The position numbers were made by a program, and so were the translations under genes. The notes under the pieces are model-generated. The model was given only the letters and a program-made list of their open reading frames with translations, was not told the origin of the DNA and searched no databases. 64,000 nt of DNA, taken from positions 3,968,001 through 4,032,000 of the forward strand of contig NZ_JAIFAG010000001.1 in the NCBI RefSeq assembly GCF_020012125.1. The letters are read 5' to 3'. Shown here one piece after another: positions 8,590 to 16,505 of this stretch. Each line of letters starts with the position of its first letter. Within the stretch, counting starts at the first letter, position 1. This DNA is from Hymenobacter psoromatis (GTDB taxonomy: Bacteria; Bacteroidota; Bacteroidia; Cytophagales; Hymenobacteraceae).

Positions 8590-9783
8590 ATGCCTACCAC
8601 CGTCGTCCTCAAAAACGGAAAAGACCACTCCCTGCGCCGCCGCCATCCCTGGGTTTTTTCGGGGGCCATTACCCGCGCGGTGGGCGAGCCGCAGGAAGGC
8701 GAGGCGGTGCGCGTCGAAACCCAATCGGGCGAAGTGCTGGGGGTAGGGCACTACTCGGGCAGCGGCTCCATCGCGGTGCGGATGCTGGATTTTGGGCCGG
8801 AAGCCGAACTCCCTACACCTGATTTTTGGGTGAAGCGCCTGACCAACGCCTACGCGCTGCGCCAGCGCCTGGGCCTCACGGGCACGGCCGATACCAACGT
8901 TTTTCGCCTCGTGCACGCCGAGGGCGACGGCCTGCCGGGCCTCATCATCGACGTGTATGGCGATGTGGCCGTGGTGCAGGCGCACAGCGTGGGCATGTAC
9001 CGCGCCCGCCCCGAAATAGCTGACGCCCTGAAAGTTGTGTTTGGTGATAAGCTGCGCGCCATCTACGACAAGAGCGCCGAAACCACGCCCGGCCACGCCG
9101 TGGGCGACAACAAGAACGGCTACCTCTTCGGCGCGAGCACCGGCGCGGAGCACCTGGTGCACGAAAACGGCCACCAGTTTGCCGTGGACTGGGAGACGGG
9201 CCAGAAAACCGGCTTCTTCATCGACCAGCGCGACAACCGCGCCCTGCTGGCCCGCTACTCGGCCGGCCGCCGCGTGCTCAACACGTTTTGCTACACCGGC
9301 GGCTTCTCGGTGTATGCCCTGGAGGCCGGTGCCGAGCTGGTGCATTCCGTCGATAGCAGTAAGAAGGCCATTGCCTTAACCGAGCGCAATGCCGAGCTTT
9401 CGCACCACGCCGACCGCCACGCCGCCTACCCCGACGACGTGCTCACGTTCCTCAAAAGCCACTCGGCCGAGTACGACCTGCTGGTGCTCGACCCGCCCGC
9501 TTTTGCCAAGCACCAGAGCGCCCGCCACGCCGCCCTCATGGGATACAAGCGCCTGAATGCGGCCGGCATTGCGCACCTCGCGCCGGGCGGGTTGCTCTTC
9601 ACGTTCTCGTGCTCGCAAGTCGTTAGTCCCGAGTTGTTTGAGGGCGCGGTGCTGGCCGCCGCCATCGAAGCCGGGCGGCCGGCGCGCATCCTGCACCGCC
9701 TCACGCAGCCCGCCGACCACCCGGTGAGCCTCTTTCACCCCGAAGGTGCGTACTTGAAGGGCCTCGTGCTGGCGGTAGAGTAG
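8590..9783 (+). CDS. rlmI: Class I SAM-dependent rRNA methyltransferase, RlmI-like
   Basis: At 397 residues it has the usual length of the RlmI family, which methylates a cytosine C5 of 23S rRNA. An N-terminal PUA-like domain (about 1-80) starts VVLKNGKDHSLRRRHPWVFS. The SAM-binding loop FCYTGGFSVYALEAGA lies near residue 233, the catalytic-loop motif LVLDPPAFAKHQS near 298, and FTFSCSQVVSPELF with the expected cysteine near 341. These are the hallmarks of YccW/RlmI-type m5C methyltransferases. The target base is inferred from the family. The gene is preceded by an inverted repeat and followed by a hairpin shared with the convergent thioesterase gene. ATG 8590 is the natural start, right before the conserved N-terminus. 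Confidence 0.88.
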   Translation: MPTTVVLKNGKDHSLRRRHPWVFSGAITRAVGEPQEGEAVRVETQSGEVLGVGHYSGSGSIAVRMLDFGPEAELPTPDFWVKRLTNAYALRQRLGLTGTADTNVFRLVHAEGDGLPGLIIDVYGDVAVVQAHSVGMYRARPEIADALKVVFGDKLRAIYDKSAETTPGHAVGDNKNGYLFGASTGAEHLVHENGHQFAVDWETGQKTGFFIDQRDNRALLARYSAGRRVLNTFCYTGGFSVYALEAGAELVHSVDSSKKAIALTERNAELSHHADRHAAYPDDVLTFLKSHSAEYDLLVLDPPAFAKHQSARHAALMGYKRLNAAGIAHLAPGGLLFTFSCSQVVSPELFEGAVLAAAIEAGRPARILHRLTQPADHPVSLFHPEGAYLKGLVLAVE

Positions 9784-9811
9784 TAGCGCGGACTCTGCGA
9801 GTCCGCGCTAC
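9783..9811. terminator. Hairpin between convergent genes
   Basis: A 13-bp perfect stem (9783-9795 with 9799-9811) and a 3-nt loop lie between the rRNA methyltransferase gene and the convergent thioesterase gene, and overlap both stop codons. It has no T-run, so factor-independent termination is uncertain. The sequence also looks like a short dispersed repeat. Confidence 0.55.
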
Positions 9812-10200
9812 ACTGGCCGGATGGGGGTAGGTCGCCGGTTCTCGTCCACGGCCACGAAAGTGAAGGAGCCGGTCACGGCCAGCAGACGGTCCTCGGAGTA
9901 CATCTGCTCCACAAATAATTCGACCCGCACTTGCAGGCTGGTGGTGCCCACGCGCACCACGTTGCCGATGAGCTCGACCAGCGTGCCGCCTGGAATAGGA
10001 TGCGTAAAATCCACTTTATCAGAGGATACCGTTACCATTTTGAGGCGCGAGAAGCGGGTGGCCGTGATGAAGGCCACCTCGTCCATCAGGTGCAGGGTGG
10101 CGCCGCCGAACAGCGTGTCGTAATGGTTGACAGTATTCGGGAAAACGGCTTTGAAGATGCGCGTTTCGGCGCGGGCAATCTGGTCGGCGAGGGCTGGCAT
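9808..10200 (-). CDS. Acyl-CoA thioesterase, hotdog fold
   Basis: ATG 10200 gives about 130 residues (MPALADQIARAETRIF), the usual length for a single hotdog domain of the YciA/BFIT type; a GTG at 10227 would add nine unlikely residues. NHYDTLFGGATLHLMDEVAF contains the family's catalytic Asn and Asp region (the N-x-x-x-x-x-F-G-G-x...D-E pattern), and the strand VDFTHPIPGGTLVELIGNV follows as expected. The protein hydrolyses acyl-CoA to free acid and CoA in the cytosol. It is the first full-length gene downstream of the cobalamin riboswitch on the same strand (185 bp between them), but a B12-regulated thioesterase would be unusual. Confidence 0.85.
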   Translation of the reverse strand: MPALADQIARAETRIFKAVFPNTVNHYDTLFGGATLHLMDEVAFITATRFSRLKMVTVSSDKVDFTHPIPGGTLVELIGNVVRVGTTSLQVRVELFVEQMYSEDRLLAVTGSFTFVAVDENRRPTPIRPV

Positions 10201-10285
10201 GGGGGGTAGGGATAAAGGGAAAGTCACGGCGCGCCGCGCTACGTTTCCCTACCCCCTCTTTTCCTTTTAAAGCCCTCATTCAGAC

Positions 10286-10378
10286 CTAGCTACGCCCGCC
10301 CCGGCGGCCGCGCACGCGCAACAGCCGGCCGCCGGCGTGCCAAACCTGATGCGGAACCCCAAAGCGCGGAGGTGGCAT
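10286..10378 (-). CDS. Possible 30-residue peptide directly after the riboswitch
   Basis: An ATG at 10376-10378, 7 bp beyond the riboswitch closing stem, opens a 30-codon frame ending TAG at 10286-10288 (MPPPRFGVPHQVWHAGGRL...). It is arginine- and glycine-rich with no recognisable domain. It could be a leader peptide, the remnant of a lost B12-controlled gene, or chance in GC-rich DNA. Confidence 0.2.
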   Translation of the reverse strand: MPPPRFGVPHQVWHAGGRLLRVRGRRGGRS

Positions 10379-10384
10379 CAAATG

Positions 10385-10572
10385 GCGGCCGGCAGGTCTC
10401 CTGACTCTGTGCCGGCCGGCAGCCCGTCCTTCTCAGCCGGCCCGGGGGCCCGCCAATGGAACACGAGGAGCTGCGGCCACGAAGGCACTTACAGTAGCGC
10501 GTCTGTGCGGGAGTTGCACCCGCTTCCCTTTTCATTCCGGCTCCTCACGAGGAAAAACCGAAAACCGGCCGC
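10385..10572 (-). promoter_or_regulatory. Cobalamin (B12) riboswitch
   Basis: Read on the minus strand, the region has the B12 box GAGTCAGGAGACCTGCC (10391-10407), the core CGGGTGCAACTCCCGCAC (10504-10521) and the CTACTGT segment just after it. An 8-bp closing stem pairs 10565-10572 with 10385-10392. These are the conserved elements of AdoCbl riboswitches in the expected order and spacing. It points away from the carotenoid gene at 10664 and towards the thioesterase gene. No cobalamin transport or synthesis gene follows it in this window. Confidence 0.9.
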
Positions 10573-10663
10573 TGGTTGATTTCTTGAAAAATCGTAGCAG
10601 CAGTAAACCGCCGCGAAGGTAGCGCGTATTTTCGGCGGGCCGGGCCAAACTTATCCCCCGGCC

Positions 10664-12181
10664 GTGGTGGTTAAAGACTTAGTGTTTACGAAAAAGAAAA
10701 CTTTCTCCCCGCGCCAGCCCGTGGCCATTATCGGGGCGGGCGTGGCCGGGCTGGCCGCCGCGGCGCGGCTGGCGGTGGCCGGGCACCCGGTCACGGTATT
10801 TGAGGCCAGCGGCTCGTTTGGGGGCAAAATGCACCAGTTCAGCCTGCCCGGCGGCTACCGCTTTGATGCTGGGCCGTCGCTGTTCACGCTGCCACAGCTG
10901 GTGGACGACGTGTTTCGGCTGGCCCACCGCGACCCGGCCGACTACTTCCGCTACGAGCGCCTCGACCCCATCACCAACTACTTTTTTGCCGATGGCACGC
11001 GCCTCACCGCCTGGGCCGACGCGCCCAAATTCGCGGCCGAAGTGGAGCAGAAGCTAGGCGTGCCGGCGGCGGCCGTGGCGCAGTTTCTGATGCGCAGCGG
11101 CCGGGCCTACGACGCCACAGCGGGCACTTTTTTGCATAAGTCACTGCACAAAGCCAGTACCTATTTCAGCGCCGAAACGCTAAAAGCGGTGGCCGCCCTA
11201 CCCTCCCTCGGCCTCACGGGCACCATGCACGCGCGCCACTCAACAGCCTTTGGCCAGGATGCGCGCCTGGTGCAACTCTTTGACCGGTACGCTACTTACA
11301 ACGGATCCGACCCGTACCAGGCACCGGCCACGCTCTCGCTCATTCCGCACCTAGAGCACGGCATCGGCGCGTTTTACCCCGAGGGCGGCATCTACGCCAT
11401 TGCCAGCAGCCTGCACCGGCTGGGCGCGGAGTTTGGGGTGAAATTTAGATTTAATGAGCCGGTGCGAGAGATTTTGACGGCCGGCGACCTTATTACCGGC
11501 GTGCGCACCGACCAAGATGTATATGACTTCGGCTTGGTGGTCAGTAACATGGACGTAGTGCCGACGTATCGCCGCCTCCTACCCCACCAGCCTGCGCCGG
11601 AGCGCACCCTGGGCCAGCCGCGCTCGTCGTCGGCACTGATTTTTTATTGGGGGGTAGGGCGCGAATTTTCCGAGCTGGATTTGCACAACATCTTTTTCTC
11701 GGCTGATTACAAGGCGGAGTTCGACGCGATTTTCCAGGAGAAAACCGTGGCCGACGACGTAACGGTGTACGTCAACATCACGAGCAAGAAAACGCCCACC
11801 GACGCGCCGCCCGGCCACGAAAACTGGTTTGTGATGGTGAACGTGCCCCACGACGAGGGCCAGGACTGGGCCGCCCTCACGGCCCACACGCGCCGCGTGG
11901 TGCTGGCCAAGCTCAATCGGGCATTGAATATTGATTTAGAGCCGCTTATTCAAGCCGAAAAAGTGTGGACGCCGCCCGGCATCGCAGCCGATACGTCGTC
12001 GTTTGGAGGTGCTTTGTATGGCAGCTCCAGCAACAACGCGCTGGCGGCTTTTTTGCGGCATCCTAATTTTTCGGGCCGGCTGGCGGGGCTGTACTTTTGC
12101 GGCGGCTCGGTGCATCCGGGCGGCGGCATTCCGCTGTGTTTACTTTCGGCCAAAATTGTCGCCGAGCTAATTACTAAATAA
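10664..12181 (+). CDS. crtD: Carotenoid desaturase (CrtI/CrtD family)
   Basis: A 505-residue FAD-dependent amine-oxidase-fold enzyme of the phytoene desaturase superfamily. The dinucleotide-binding loop VAIIGAGVAGLAAAARLAVA (about 20-40) is followed by VFEASGSFGGKM, the substrate region GYRFDAGPSLFTLP, and the C-terminal signature LYFCGGSVHPGGGIPLCLLS, all typical of CrtI/CrtD. The CruF-like hydratase gene that follows points to the 3,4-desaturase CrtD, which acts on 1'-hydroxylated carotenoids in Bacteroidota xanthophyll synthesis, but CrtI itself cannot be excluded. The start is GTG 10664, because no earlier in-frame ATG exists before the FAD loop. A box TATTTTCG at 10627-10634 could be a promoter -7 element. 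The symbol is an inference from context. Confidence 0.8.
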   Translation: MVVKDLVFTKKKTFSPRQPVAIIGAGVAGLAAAARLAVAGHPVTVFEASGSFGGKMHQFSLPGGYRFDAGPSLFTLPQLVDDVFRLAHRDPADYFRYERLDPITNYFFADGTRLTAWADAPKFAAEVEQKLGVPAAAVAQFLMRSGRAYDATAGTFLHKSLHKASTYFSAETLKAVAALPSLGLTGTMHARHSTAFGQDARLVQLFDRYATYNGSDPYQAPATLSLIPHLEHGIGAFYPEGGIYAIASSLHRLGAEFGVKFRFNEPVREILTAGDLITGVRTDQDVYDFGLVVSNMDVVPTYRRLLPHQPAPERTLGQPRSSSALIFYWGVGREFSELDLHNIFFSADYKAEFDAIFQEKTVADDVTVYVNITSKKTPTDAPPGHENWFVMVNVPHDEGQDWAALTAHTRRVVLAKLNRALNIDLEPLIQAEKVWTPPGIAADTSSFGGALYGSSSNNALAAFLRHPNFSGRLAGLYFCGGSVHPGGGIPLCLLSAKIVAELITK

Positions 12182-12280
12182 GTTAAGAGTTAAGAGTTAA
12201 GAGTTAGGAGTTGAAAAAAGTGGCTAGCCGAAGCAACCATCTTCAACCCTTAACTCTTAACCTTTACCTTTTAACTCCTC
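12181..12280. repeat. Short-period repeats of GTTAAGA type, in inverted arrangement
   Basis: Four imperfect tandem copies of an 8-base unit (GTTAAGA type) at about 12181-12212 are matched by inverted copies at about 12245-12280. The block starts at the stop codon of the desaturase gene and ends just before the ATG at 12284. A similar TTAAC-rich block surrounds the repeat near 40.5 kb. Confidence 0.65.
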
Positions 12281-12283
12281 AAA

Positions 12284-12949
12284 ATGGAGTTATCGAACGT
12301 ATCCGCGCCGGCGGCTTCCTCTACCCGGCTGCGCCTAGCGCAAGGCTTGATAGTGCTGTTTCATATCACGGGCTTTCTGGGGCTGGCGTTCAGCCAGGAC
12401 AAGGCCTTTTATTTGAAATATACGCCCCTCACGCTGCTATTATCAGCGGGGCTGCTGGCGGCGTTTCAGCTGGAGCGCGGCCTGTTATTTTGGCTATTTG
12501 TAATGCAGGCATTCTTGCTGGGCATGGTGGCCGAGGTGGTGGGAACCAACACGGGCTTGCTGTTTGGACACTATACCTACGGGGCCACGCTGGGGCCGCA
12601 GTATATGGGCGCACCCTGGCTTATCGGGCTCAACTGGGTGATTACCACCTACCTGGCGGGCATACTGGCGGCCTACCTGCCACTGCCCTGGTGGGGGCGG
12701 GTACTGGTGGGCGCGGCCCTGATGGTGGGCTTCGACCTGTGCGTGGAGCCGGTGGCGGGCCGCTACGATTTTTGGCACTGGACGGGCCATATTATCCCGC
12801 TGCGCAATTTCCGCGACTGGGCGCTGCTGGCGCTGGTCATGCAGCTGCTGTTCGTGCGCACGCCCTTCCTTAAACGCAACCCGCTGGTGCCGCTGGTGTA
12901 CTTGGTGCAGCTGCTCTTTTTCTTCGGCCTGACCTTGCTCAACGGGTAG
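12284..12949 (+). CDS. cruF: Carotenoid 1,2-hydratase CruF-like membrane protein
   Basis: This 221-residue integral membrane protein has about seven hydrophobic helices. Conserved-looking segments are EVVGTNTGLLFGHYTYGATLG, PWLIGLNWVITTYLAG and GFDLCVEPVAGRYDFWHW, characteristic of the DUF422/CruF carotenoid hydratase family. These enzymes add water across the terminal double bond of lycopene-type ends in the inner membrane. Together with the desaturase gene just upstream it fits the pathway to hydroxylated monocyclic xanthophylls, the red pigments of Hymenobacter-like bacteria (known for the group, product inferred). The start ATG 12284 follows a TTAAC-rich repeat. The GDSL esterase gene follows after 18 bp. 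Confidence 0.8.
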   Translation: MELSNVSAPAASSTRLRLAQGLIVLFHITGFLGLAFSQDKAFYLKYTPLTLLLSAGLLAAFQLERGLLFWLFVMQAFLLGMVAEVVGTNTGLLFGHYTYGATLGPQYMGAPWLIGLNWVITTYLAGILAAYLPLPWWGRVLVGAALMVGFDLCVEPVAGRYDFWHWTGHIIPLRNFRDWALLALVMQLLFVRTPFLKRNPLVPLVYLVQLLFFFGLTLLNG

Positions 12950-12967
12950 GGCGAGCGGTTTTTAGCG

Positions 12968-13552
12968 ATGAGTAACCTGATTTTTTTCGGTGACAGCCTC
13001 ACGGCCGGCTACGGCCTGCCGGCGGCGGCCAGCTTTCCGGCGCTCCTTCAGGCCCGGCTCGACGCCGCTGGCCTACCCTACCGGGCCCTGAACTACGGCG
13101 TGAGTGGCGATACCTCGGCCGGGGGGCGGCAGCGGCTGGCGGCGGTGCTGGCCCGGCAGCCCGTGGCGGCCTTCGTGCTGGCACTGGGCGCGAATGACGG
13201 CCTGCGCGGCATTGCGGTGCGCGAAACCACGGCCAACCTGCGCTTTATGCTGCAAGAGGTAAAGCGGCAGTTCCCGGCCGCGCCGCGGGTACTGGCTGGC
13301 TTGCAGGTGCCCTTCGACCTGGGGCCGCTGGGCCTGCCCGGCCTGGGCCGCTACGCCCAGGAATTCGGGGCGCTGTTTGCGGAGCTGGCCCACAGCGAGG
13401 GGGTAGGGTTTATTCCGTCCTTGCTGGCGGGCGTGCTGGGCCGCCCTGCCCTCAACCTCCCCGACCGCGTGCACCCCAACGCCGCCGGCCAGCAGGTGCT
13501 GGCCACCAACGTGTGGGCCGTGCTGGAGCCCCTGCTGCGACCCGCAGGGTAG
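12968..13552 (+). CDS. GDSL-type esterase/lysophospholipase, TesA-like
   Basis: This 194-residue SGNH hydrolase carries all four blocks: FFGDSLTAGYGL with the nucleophilic Ser (about residues 7-18), the oxyanion Gly in NYGVSGDTSAGG, the Asn in LGANDGLRG, and the Asp/His pair in LPDRVHPNAAGQ near the C-terminus. The layout equals TesA/arylesterase proteins that cleave acyl esters or thioesters. Unlike E. coli TesA it has no signal peptide, so it probably acts in the cytosol. It lies 18 bp after the carotenoid gene and may share its transcript. The substrate is unknown. Confidence 0.87.
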   Translation: MSNLIFFGDSLTAGYGLPAAASFPALLQARLDAAGLPYRALNYGVSGDTSAGGRQRLAAVLARQPVAAFVLALGANDGLRGIAVRETTANLRFMLQEVKRQFPAAPRVLAGLQVPFDLGPLGLPGLGRYAQEFGALFAELAHSEGVGFIPSLLAGVLGRPALNLPDRVHPNAAGQQVLATNVWAVLEPLLRPAG

Positions 13553-13558
13553 CCAGGG

Positions 13559-13741
13559 CTACCAGTAGCCCTGGCTATCGGGGTTGGTGATGCCATAAAT
13601 GCCCCGCTGGGTATTCTGGGCCTGCAACAGCACGATGTGCGCCCCAAGCTTTGCGACTTCGCGCTTGAGCTTTTCAGTGGCACGGGCATCAATATTGGCT
13701 TGGTTGGAGAGGGAGGTTATGCCGGTGGCCTTGGCCCGCAC
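13559..13741 (-). pseudogene. C-terminal gene fragment cut by the IS element
   Basis: About 60 codons remain on the minus strand, from the IS edge at 13741 to a TAG at 13559-13561. The remaining protein reads ANIDARATEKLKREVAKLG, AHIVLLQ and ends SQGYW. It looks like the C-terminus of a small secreted or lipoprotein-type protein; I do not recognise the family. The longer minus-strand frame upstream is just IS sequence. The rest of the gene may have been deleted, or may be the fragment on the other IS flank. Confidence 0.6.
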
Positions 13742-13790
13742 TGAGGTGGTCGGGTAAAAGTGGACACGGGAAAAGTAACTTTCCCTTGTC

Positions 13791-14069
13791 ATAGAAGCAG
13801 AAAAACCAGCCAGTAAACGGCAGCGAACCAAGTACGATGCAGCCTTTCGGACCGAGACGGTCCGCCGCGTAAACCAAGACGGGCAGATGGCCACGCGGGT
13901 AGCACAGGCGTTGGGCATGAGCGAGGCCGTGTTGGGCAAGTGGGTGCGGGCAGCCCGCACCCAAGCGGCTCGTCCAGCAGGCAGCGAAGCCCTAGAACAG
14001 GGAAACAAGCAGTTACGGGCCCAGCTGGCGCGGGCGGAGATGGAGCGCGATATTTTAAAAAAGTGCTGA
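13791..14069 (+). pseudogene. IS3 orfA (helix-turn-helix subunit), start codon apparently lost
   Basis: The frame reads KRQRTKYDAAFRTETVRRV, then MATRVAQALGMSEAVLGKWV (helix-turn-helix) and a leucine-zipper-like end NKQLRAQLARAEMERDILKK, the standard IS3 OrfA layout of about 90 residues. The codon where a start is expected (13791) is ATA. The first in-frame ATG (13887) would remove the N-terminal third of the DNA-binding domain. A slippery A6G stretch precedes the stop TGA at 14067-14069. orfB then continues in the same frame, not in the -1 frame usual for IS3, so the programmed-frameshift arrangement looks disturbed. Confidence 0.7.
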
Positions 14070-14114
14070 CCATCTCCCAAATGCTTGACGCGCATTTTCA
14101 CAAAAGACGGACCG

Positions 14115-15006
14115 ATGAAACGCTTCGCTTTCAGTGCCTTGCATGCTCCCAGTTGGCCCGTGCGGCAGCAGTGCCGGCTGCTAGGCGTCAGCCCCAGCGG
14201 CTACTACGCGTGGCAGAAGCGCGTCCCCGTTGCGGCCGCCGAACTAGCGCTTGTCGCCTGGCAAGTGGCGGCCCAGCGCGTCTTTTCTACTCATGCCGGC
14301 TGCTATGGGCAACGCCGGCTACGCGCCCAGTTACGGCGCGAAGGCCACGCGGTGGGCCGGCATCGGCTGCGCGGCTGGCTCAGCGCCAGCGGCTTACGGG
14401 CGCTCTGTACCCGCGCCAGTTCTCGCCCCCCGCGCACCACGCAGGCCGACCCACAGGCCGTGGCCGCTGCTAACAAGCTCGCCACTTGGCCCGCGGCTAC
14501 GGCCCCCAACCAGGTTTGGGTCGGCGACATCACCTATCTGGCTCTAGTCACGGGGCAGTGGGCGTATCTGGTGTGCTGGAGCGATGCCTGCTCCCGGCGC
14601 GTGGTGGGCTGGCACGTGAGCGCGTCGCTGCATACGAACTTGATTCTGACCGCTTTTAAGCGGGCCGTGGCCGTTTGCCAGCCCCCCGCCCGGTCTGCTC
14701 GTGCACGCTGACCACGGCAGCCAGTACACCAGCGAAGCGTTTACCCAGCTCCTGGACCGCACCCAGGCCATTGCCAGTCTGAACCAGCCAGGCAGCCCGT
14801 ATGACAATGCCCTGGCTGAGAGTGGCTGGAGTACGCTCAAAACGGAATTGCTGCCCCCCGGAGCCTGCTTCACTGACTTAGAAGAAGCTCGCTTCGAACT
14901 GGCCGAGTACCTCGACCACTACTACAACACCCAGCGGCTACACTCCGCCCTGGGCTACTGCACCCCCCTCGAAATAGAATTGCACTACCTCTTCAAGCTA
15001 CCTTAG
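14115..15006 (+). pseudogene. IS3 orfB transposase (DDE), frameshifted
   Basis: Translation from ATG 14115 (MKRFAFSALHAPSWPVRQQC) gives an rve-type integrase domain. QVWVGDITYLALV carries the first catalytic Asp. The frame breaks near 14685-14700 at a run of six C residues. In the neighbouring frame the protein resumes with HADHGSQYTS (second Asp) and DNALAESGWSTLKTEL (catalytic Glu) and ends at 15006. A single-base indel in the C-run is the simplest explanation, so the copy is a pseudogene unless this is a sequencing error. Confidence 0.82.
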
Positions 15007-15036
15007 CTCGGTGTCCGTTTGCATCCGACTACCTCA

Positions 15037-15248
15037 AGCGCTTCCTCACCAGCGGCAGGATTTTTATTGATTGCCTTGTAAGATACCTCGACGACTTCCG
15101 ACTTACCCGGCCTACGACTTATGACAATATGAAGACCGAGACTATTCTCGACAGTCACCACCGCTGTCTCTAACCCAGCTATCTGGGCCATCACCGGAGA
15201 AGAAGCCAAGGCCAGCAAACACGTCCCCAAGAATACTAGGTTTTTCAT
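15037..15248 (-). pseudogene. N-terminal fragment of a small secreted protein cut by the IS
   Basis: ATG 15248 starts MKNLVFLGTCLLALASSPVMA, a clear signal peptide, followed by ETAVVTVENSLGLHIVISR and SEVVEVSYKAINKN. The frame then runs into the right IS end at 15036. The natural C-terminus is missing. A box TATATTCG (minus strand) lies 5 nt before the ATG, so the promoter may survive. The fragment could be the front half of the gene whose end lies at 13559-13741, but the two do not join in frame and their style differs, so two separate genes are equally possible. Confidence 0.6.
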
Positions 15249-15367
15249 GGCCGCGAATATAGTTTTGCTACTATCCCCTAGTCCTCCCTCATTCTACCCG
15301 AAGTTCCCTGTCGCTCCTAACCTGCGCTGTAGCAGCCCGTACATCACGCGGCACAGCCCCACTACCT

Positions 15368-16246
15368 ATGCAGCTCGTCGCACACCTCGTTTACTGGTAT
15401 AGCACACATGCCCTGTACTGTATGCCGGTGGCCGCGGTGCTCATCCCGGCCGTTTTGCTGGGCACCCGGTCGCTACCGGCGGGCGTGCAGCAGGCGCTGA
15501 CAGGGATGGTTATTGGCCTGGCCGTGCTCACCTTCTTCACCATCTTCGCCGGCTCCTGGCTGGCCGGGTGGCTGGTGTACCGGGTGGGGGAGACGGGGCA
15601 AGGTGAAGTAGTAAGCACCTACGCGACCAGTGTGCAGTACAACAACCACGACGTGCGCGGCCACCATGTGCTGCTCCGCACGCAGACGGGACAAACAGTT
15701 GCCACTTCCTTCGAAGACGATAATTTCAACGTGTATCCACCCGCCAATTCCGTTAATTATCCCGACGTGGGGGAGAAGTTCACGGCCCGCTACCTACCAG
15801 CCTACCCTCAGGACTTTGTCATTATCACTAACGATAATAGCCCCTATGCGCACGGAAAGCAGTGCGCGGCCCTGCTGGATTCGCTACAAGAGGCTCGCCG
15901 CACCCACGAGTTCGACCTGACCATTGCGGCCAGTAAGCAGGCTTACCGCGCCCTTATTCACCGCGTCATCGCCCGAGGCTGCTACACCGACAGCACCGAC
16001 CTGCGGGAGTATGACGGCGACCTAGCTAAGGTGCAGCTCGAGCCTTGCCAGGCGCTACTCGATTCGTTAGATATCGTTCGTACCCGCTACAACGCCGACG
16101 TGGCCGACGAAACCAACAAGCGGGTGTACCTGGCTCTCATCCGCCGCGTGGTGGCCCGCCCCCCTTGCTACACTGATAGTGCCGACCTACGCAAGTACTA
16201 CAGCGACATGAAACGCGTGCAGGCCAGCTATCAGCAACTGCGCTAG
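15368..16246 (+). CDS. Membrane protein with duplicated C-terminal domain, function unknown
   Basis: A 292-residue protein with two N-terminal membrane helices (about 14-31 and 40-70, including AVLTFFTIFAGSWLAGWLVY), then a beta-rich region (about 75-150; GQGEVVSTYATSVQYNNHDV, DUF3592-like by impression). The C-terminal half holds two copies of a helical unit of about 60 residues: CAALLDSLQEARR...YRALIHRVIARGCYTDSTDL and CQALLDSLDIVRT...YLALIRRVVARPPCYTDSADL. I do not recognise a named family. It stands alone after the IS-damaged region; base composition resembles the neighbourhood. Confidence 0.65.
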   Translation: MQLVAHLVYWYSTHALYCMPVAAVLIPAVLLGTRSLPAGVQQALTGMVIGLAVLTFFTIFAGSWLAGWLVYRVGETGQGEVVSTYATSVQYNNHDVRGHHVLLRTQTGQTVATSFEDDNFNVYPPANSVNYPDVGEKFTARYLPAYPQDFVIITNDNSPYAHGKQCAALLDSLQEARRTHEFDLTIAASKQAYRALIHRVIARGCYTDSTDLREYDGDLAKVQLEPCQALLDSLDIVRTRYNADVADETNKRVYLALIRRVVARPPCYTDSADLRKYYSDMKRVQASYQQLR

Positions 16247-16391
16247 CCGCCCGGTAGCCGCTACTGCCCGAGCCAAAGAGGTCAGTAGTTACTCACTAAG
16301 CGCGAATCCTGACGCGAGCGCAAACGCAAGAGAATTTCAGGAAGTGAGTGCCTGCCACGCGGCCGGGTGTAACAAACCGAGCAGCGGGCTT

Positions 16392-16505
16392 TCAGTAGCC
16401 CACGGCGCACCGATTTGCAGCGATGATTAGTAGGGCCGAGGCTAGGTATAGGGCCCAGCGGCGGCGCTGACGGGCGCAGATTAAATCATGGGGGTGCAAG
16501 GGCAT
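16392..16505 (-). CDS. Possible small membrane protein (37 residues)
   Basis: The ATG overlaps the TAA stop of the gene before it (TAATG at 16503-16507), a layout typical of translational coupling. It encodes a basic N-terminus (CARQRRRW) followed by one short hydrophobic stretch ALYLASALLIIAA. I know no family. Size makes the call tentative, but overlap and topology argue for a real gene pair. Confidence 0.35.
   Translation of the reverse strand: MPLHPHDLICARQRRRWALYLASALLIIAANRCAVGY

Larger units (their letters stand above)
13742..15036 (+). mobile_element. IS3-family insertion sequence (defective)
   Basis: The element is about 1295 bp and begins TG and ends CA, as IS3-family elements do. 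The terminal inverted repeats 13742-13767 and 15011-15036 match at 20 of 26 positions. Inside are orfA and orfB of an IS3-type transposase. I find no target-site duplication: bases next to the left end (GCAC) and right end (AGCG) differ, and both flanking genes are truncated. This suggests an IS-mediated deletion after insertion, or loss by recombination between copies. Both reading frames are damaged, so this copy is probably not autonomous. Confidence 0.85.

Noticed and set aside
10385..10572. Riboswitch control of the carotenoid gene at 10664
   Set aside because: The riboswitch motifs read on the opposite strand and point away from that gene.
12211..12873. 220-codon frame overlapping the CruF-like gene
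   Set aside because: It begins in the repeat upstream and gives low-complexity sequence, while the other frame gives a seven-helix CruF-like protein.
15037..15248. Joining the two IS-flanking fragments as one gene
   Set aside because: They do not rejoin in frame after removing the element, no target duplication is seen, and the two parts differ in style, so I kept them separate.
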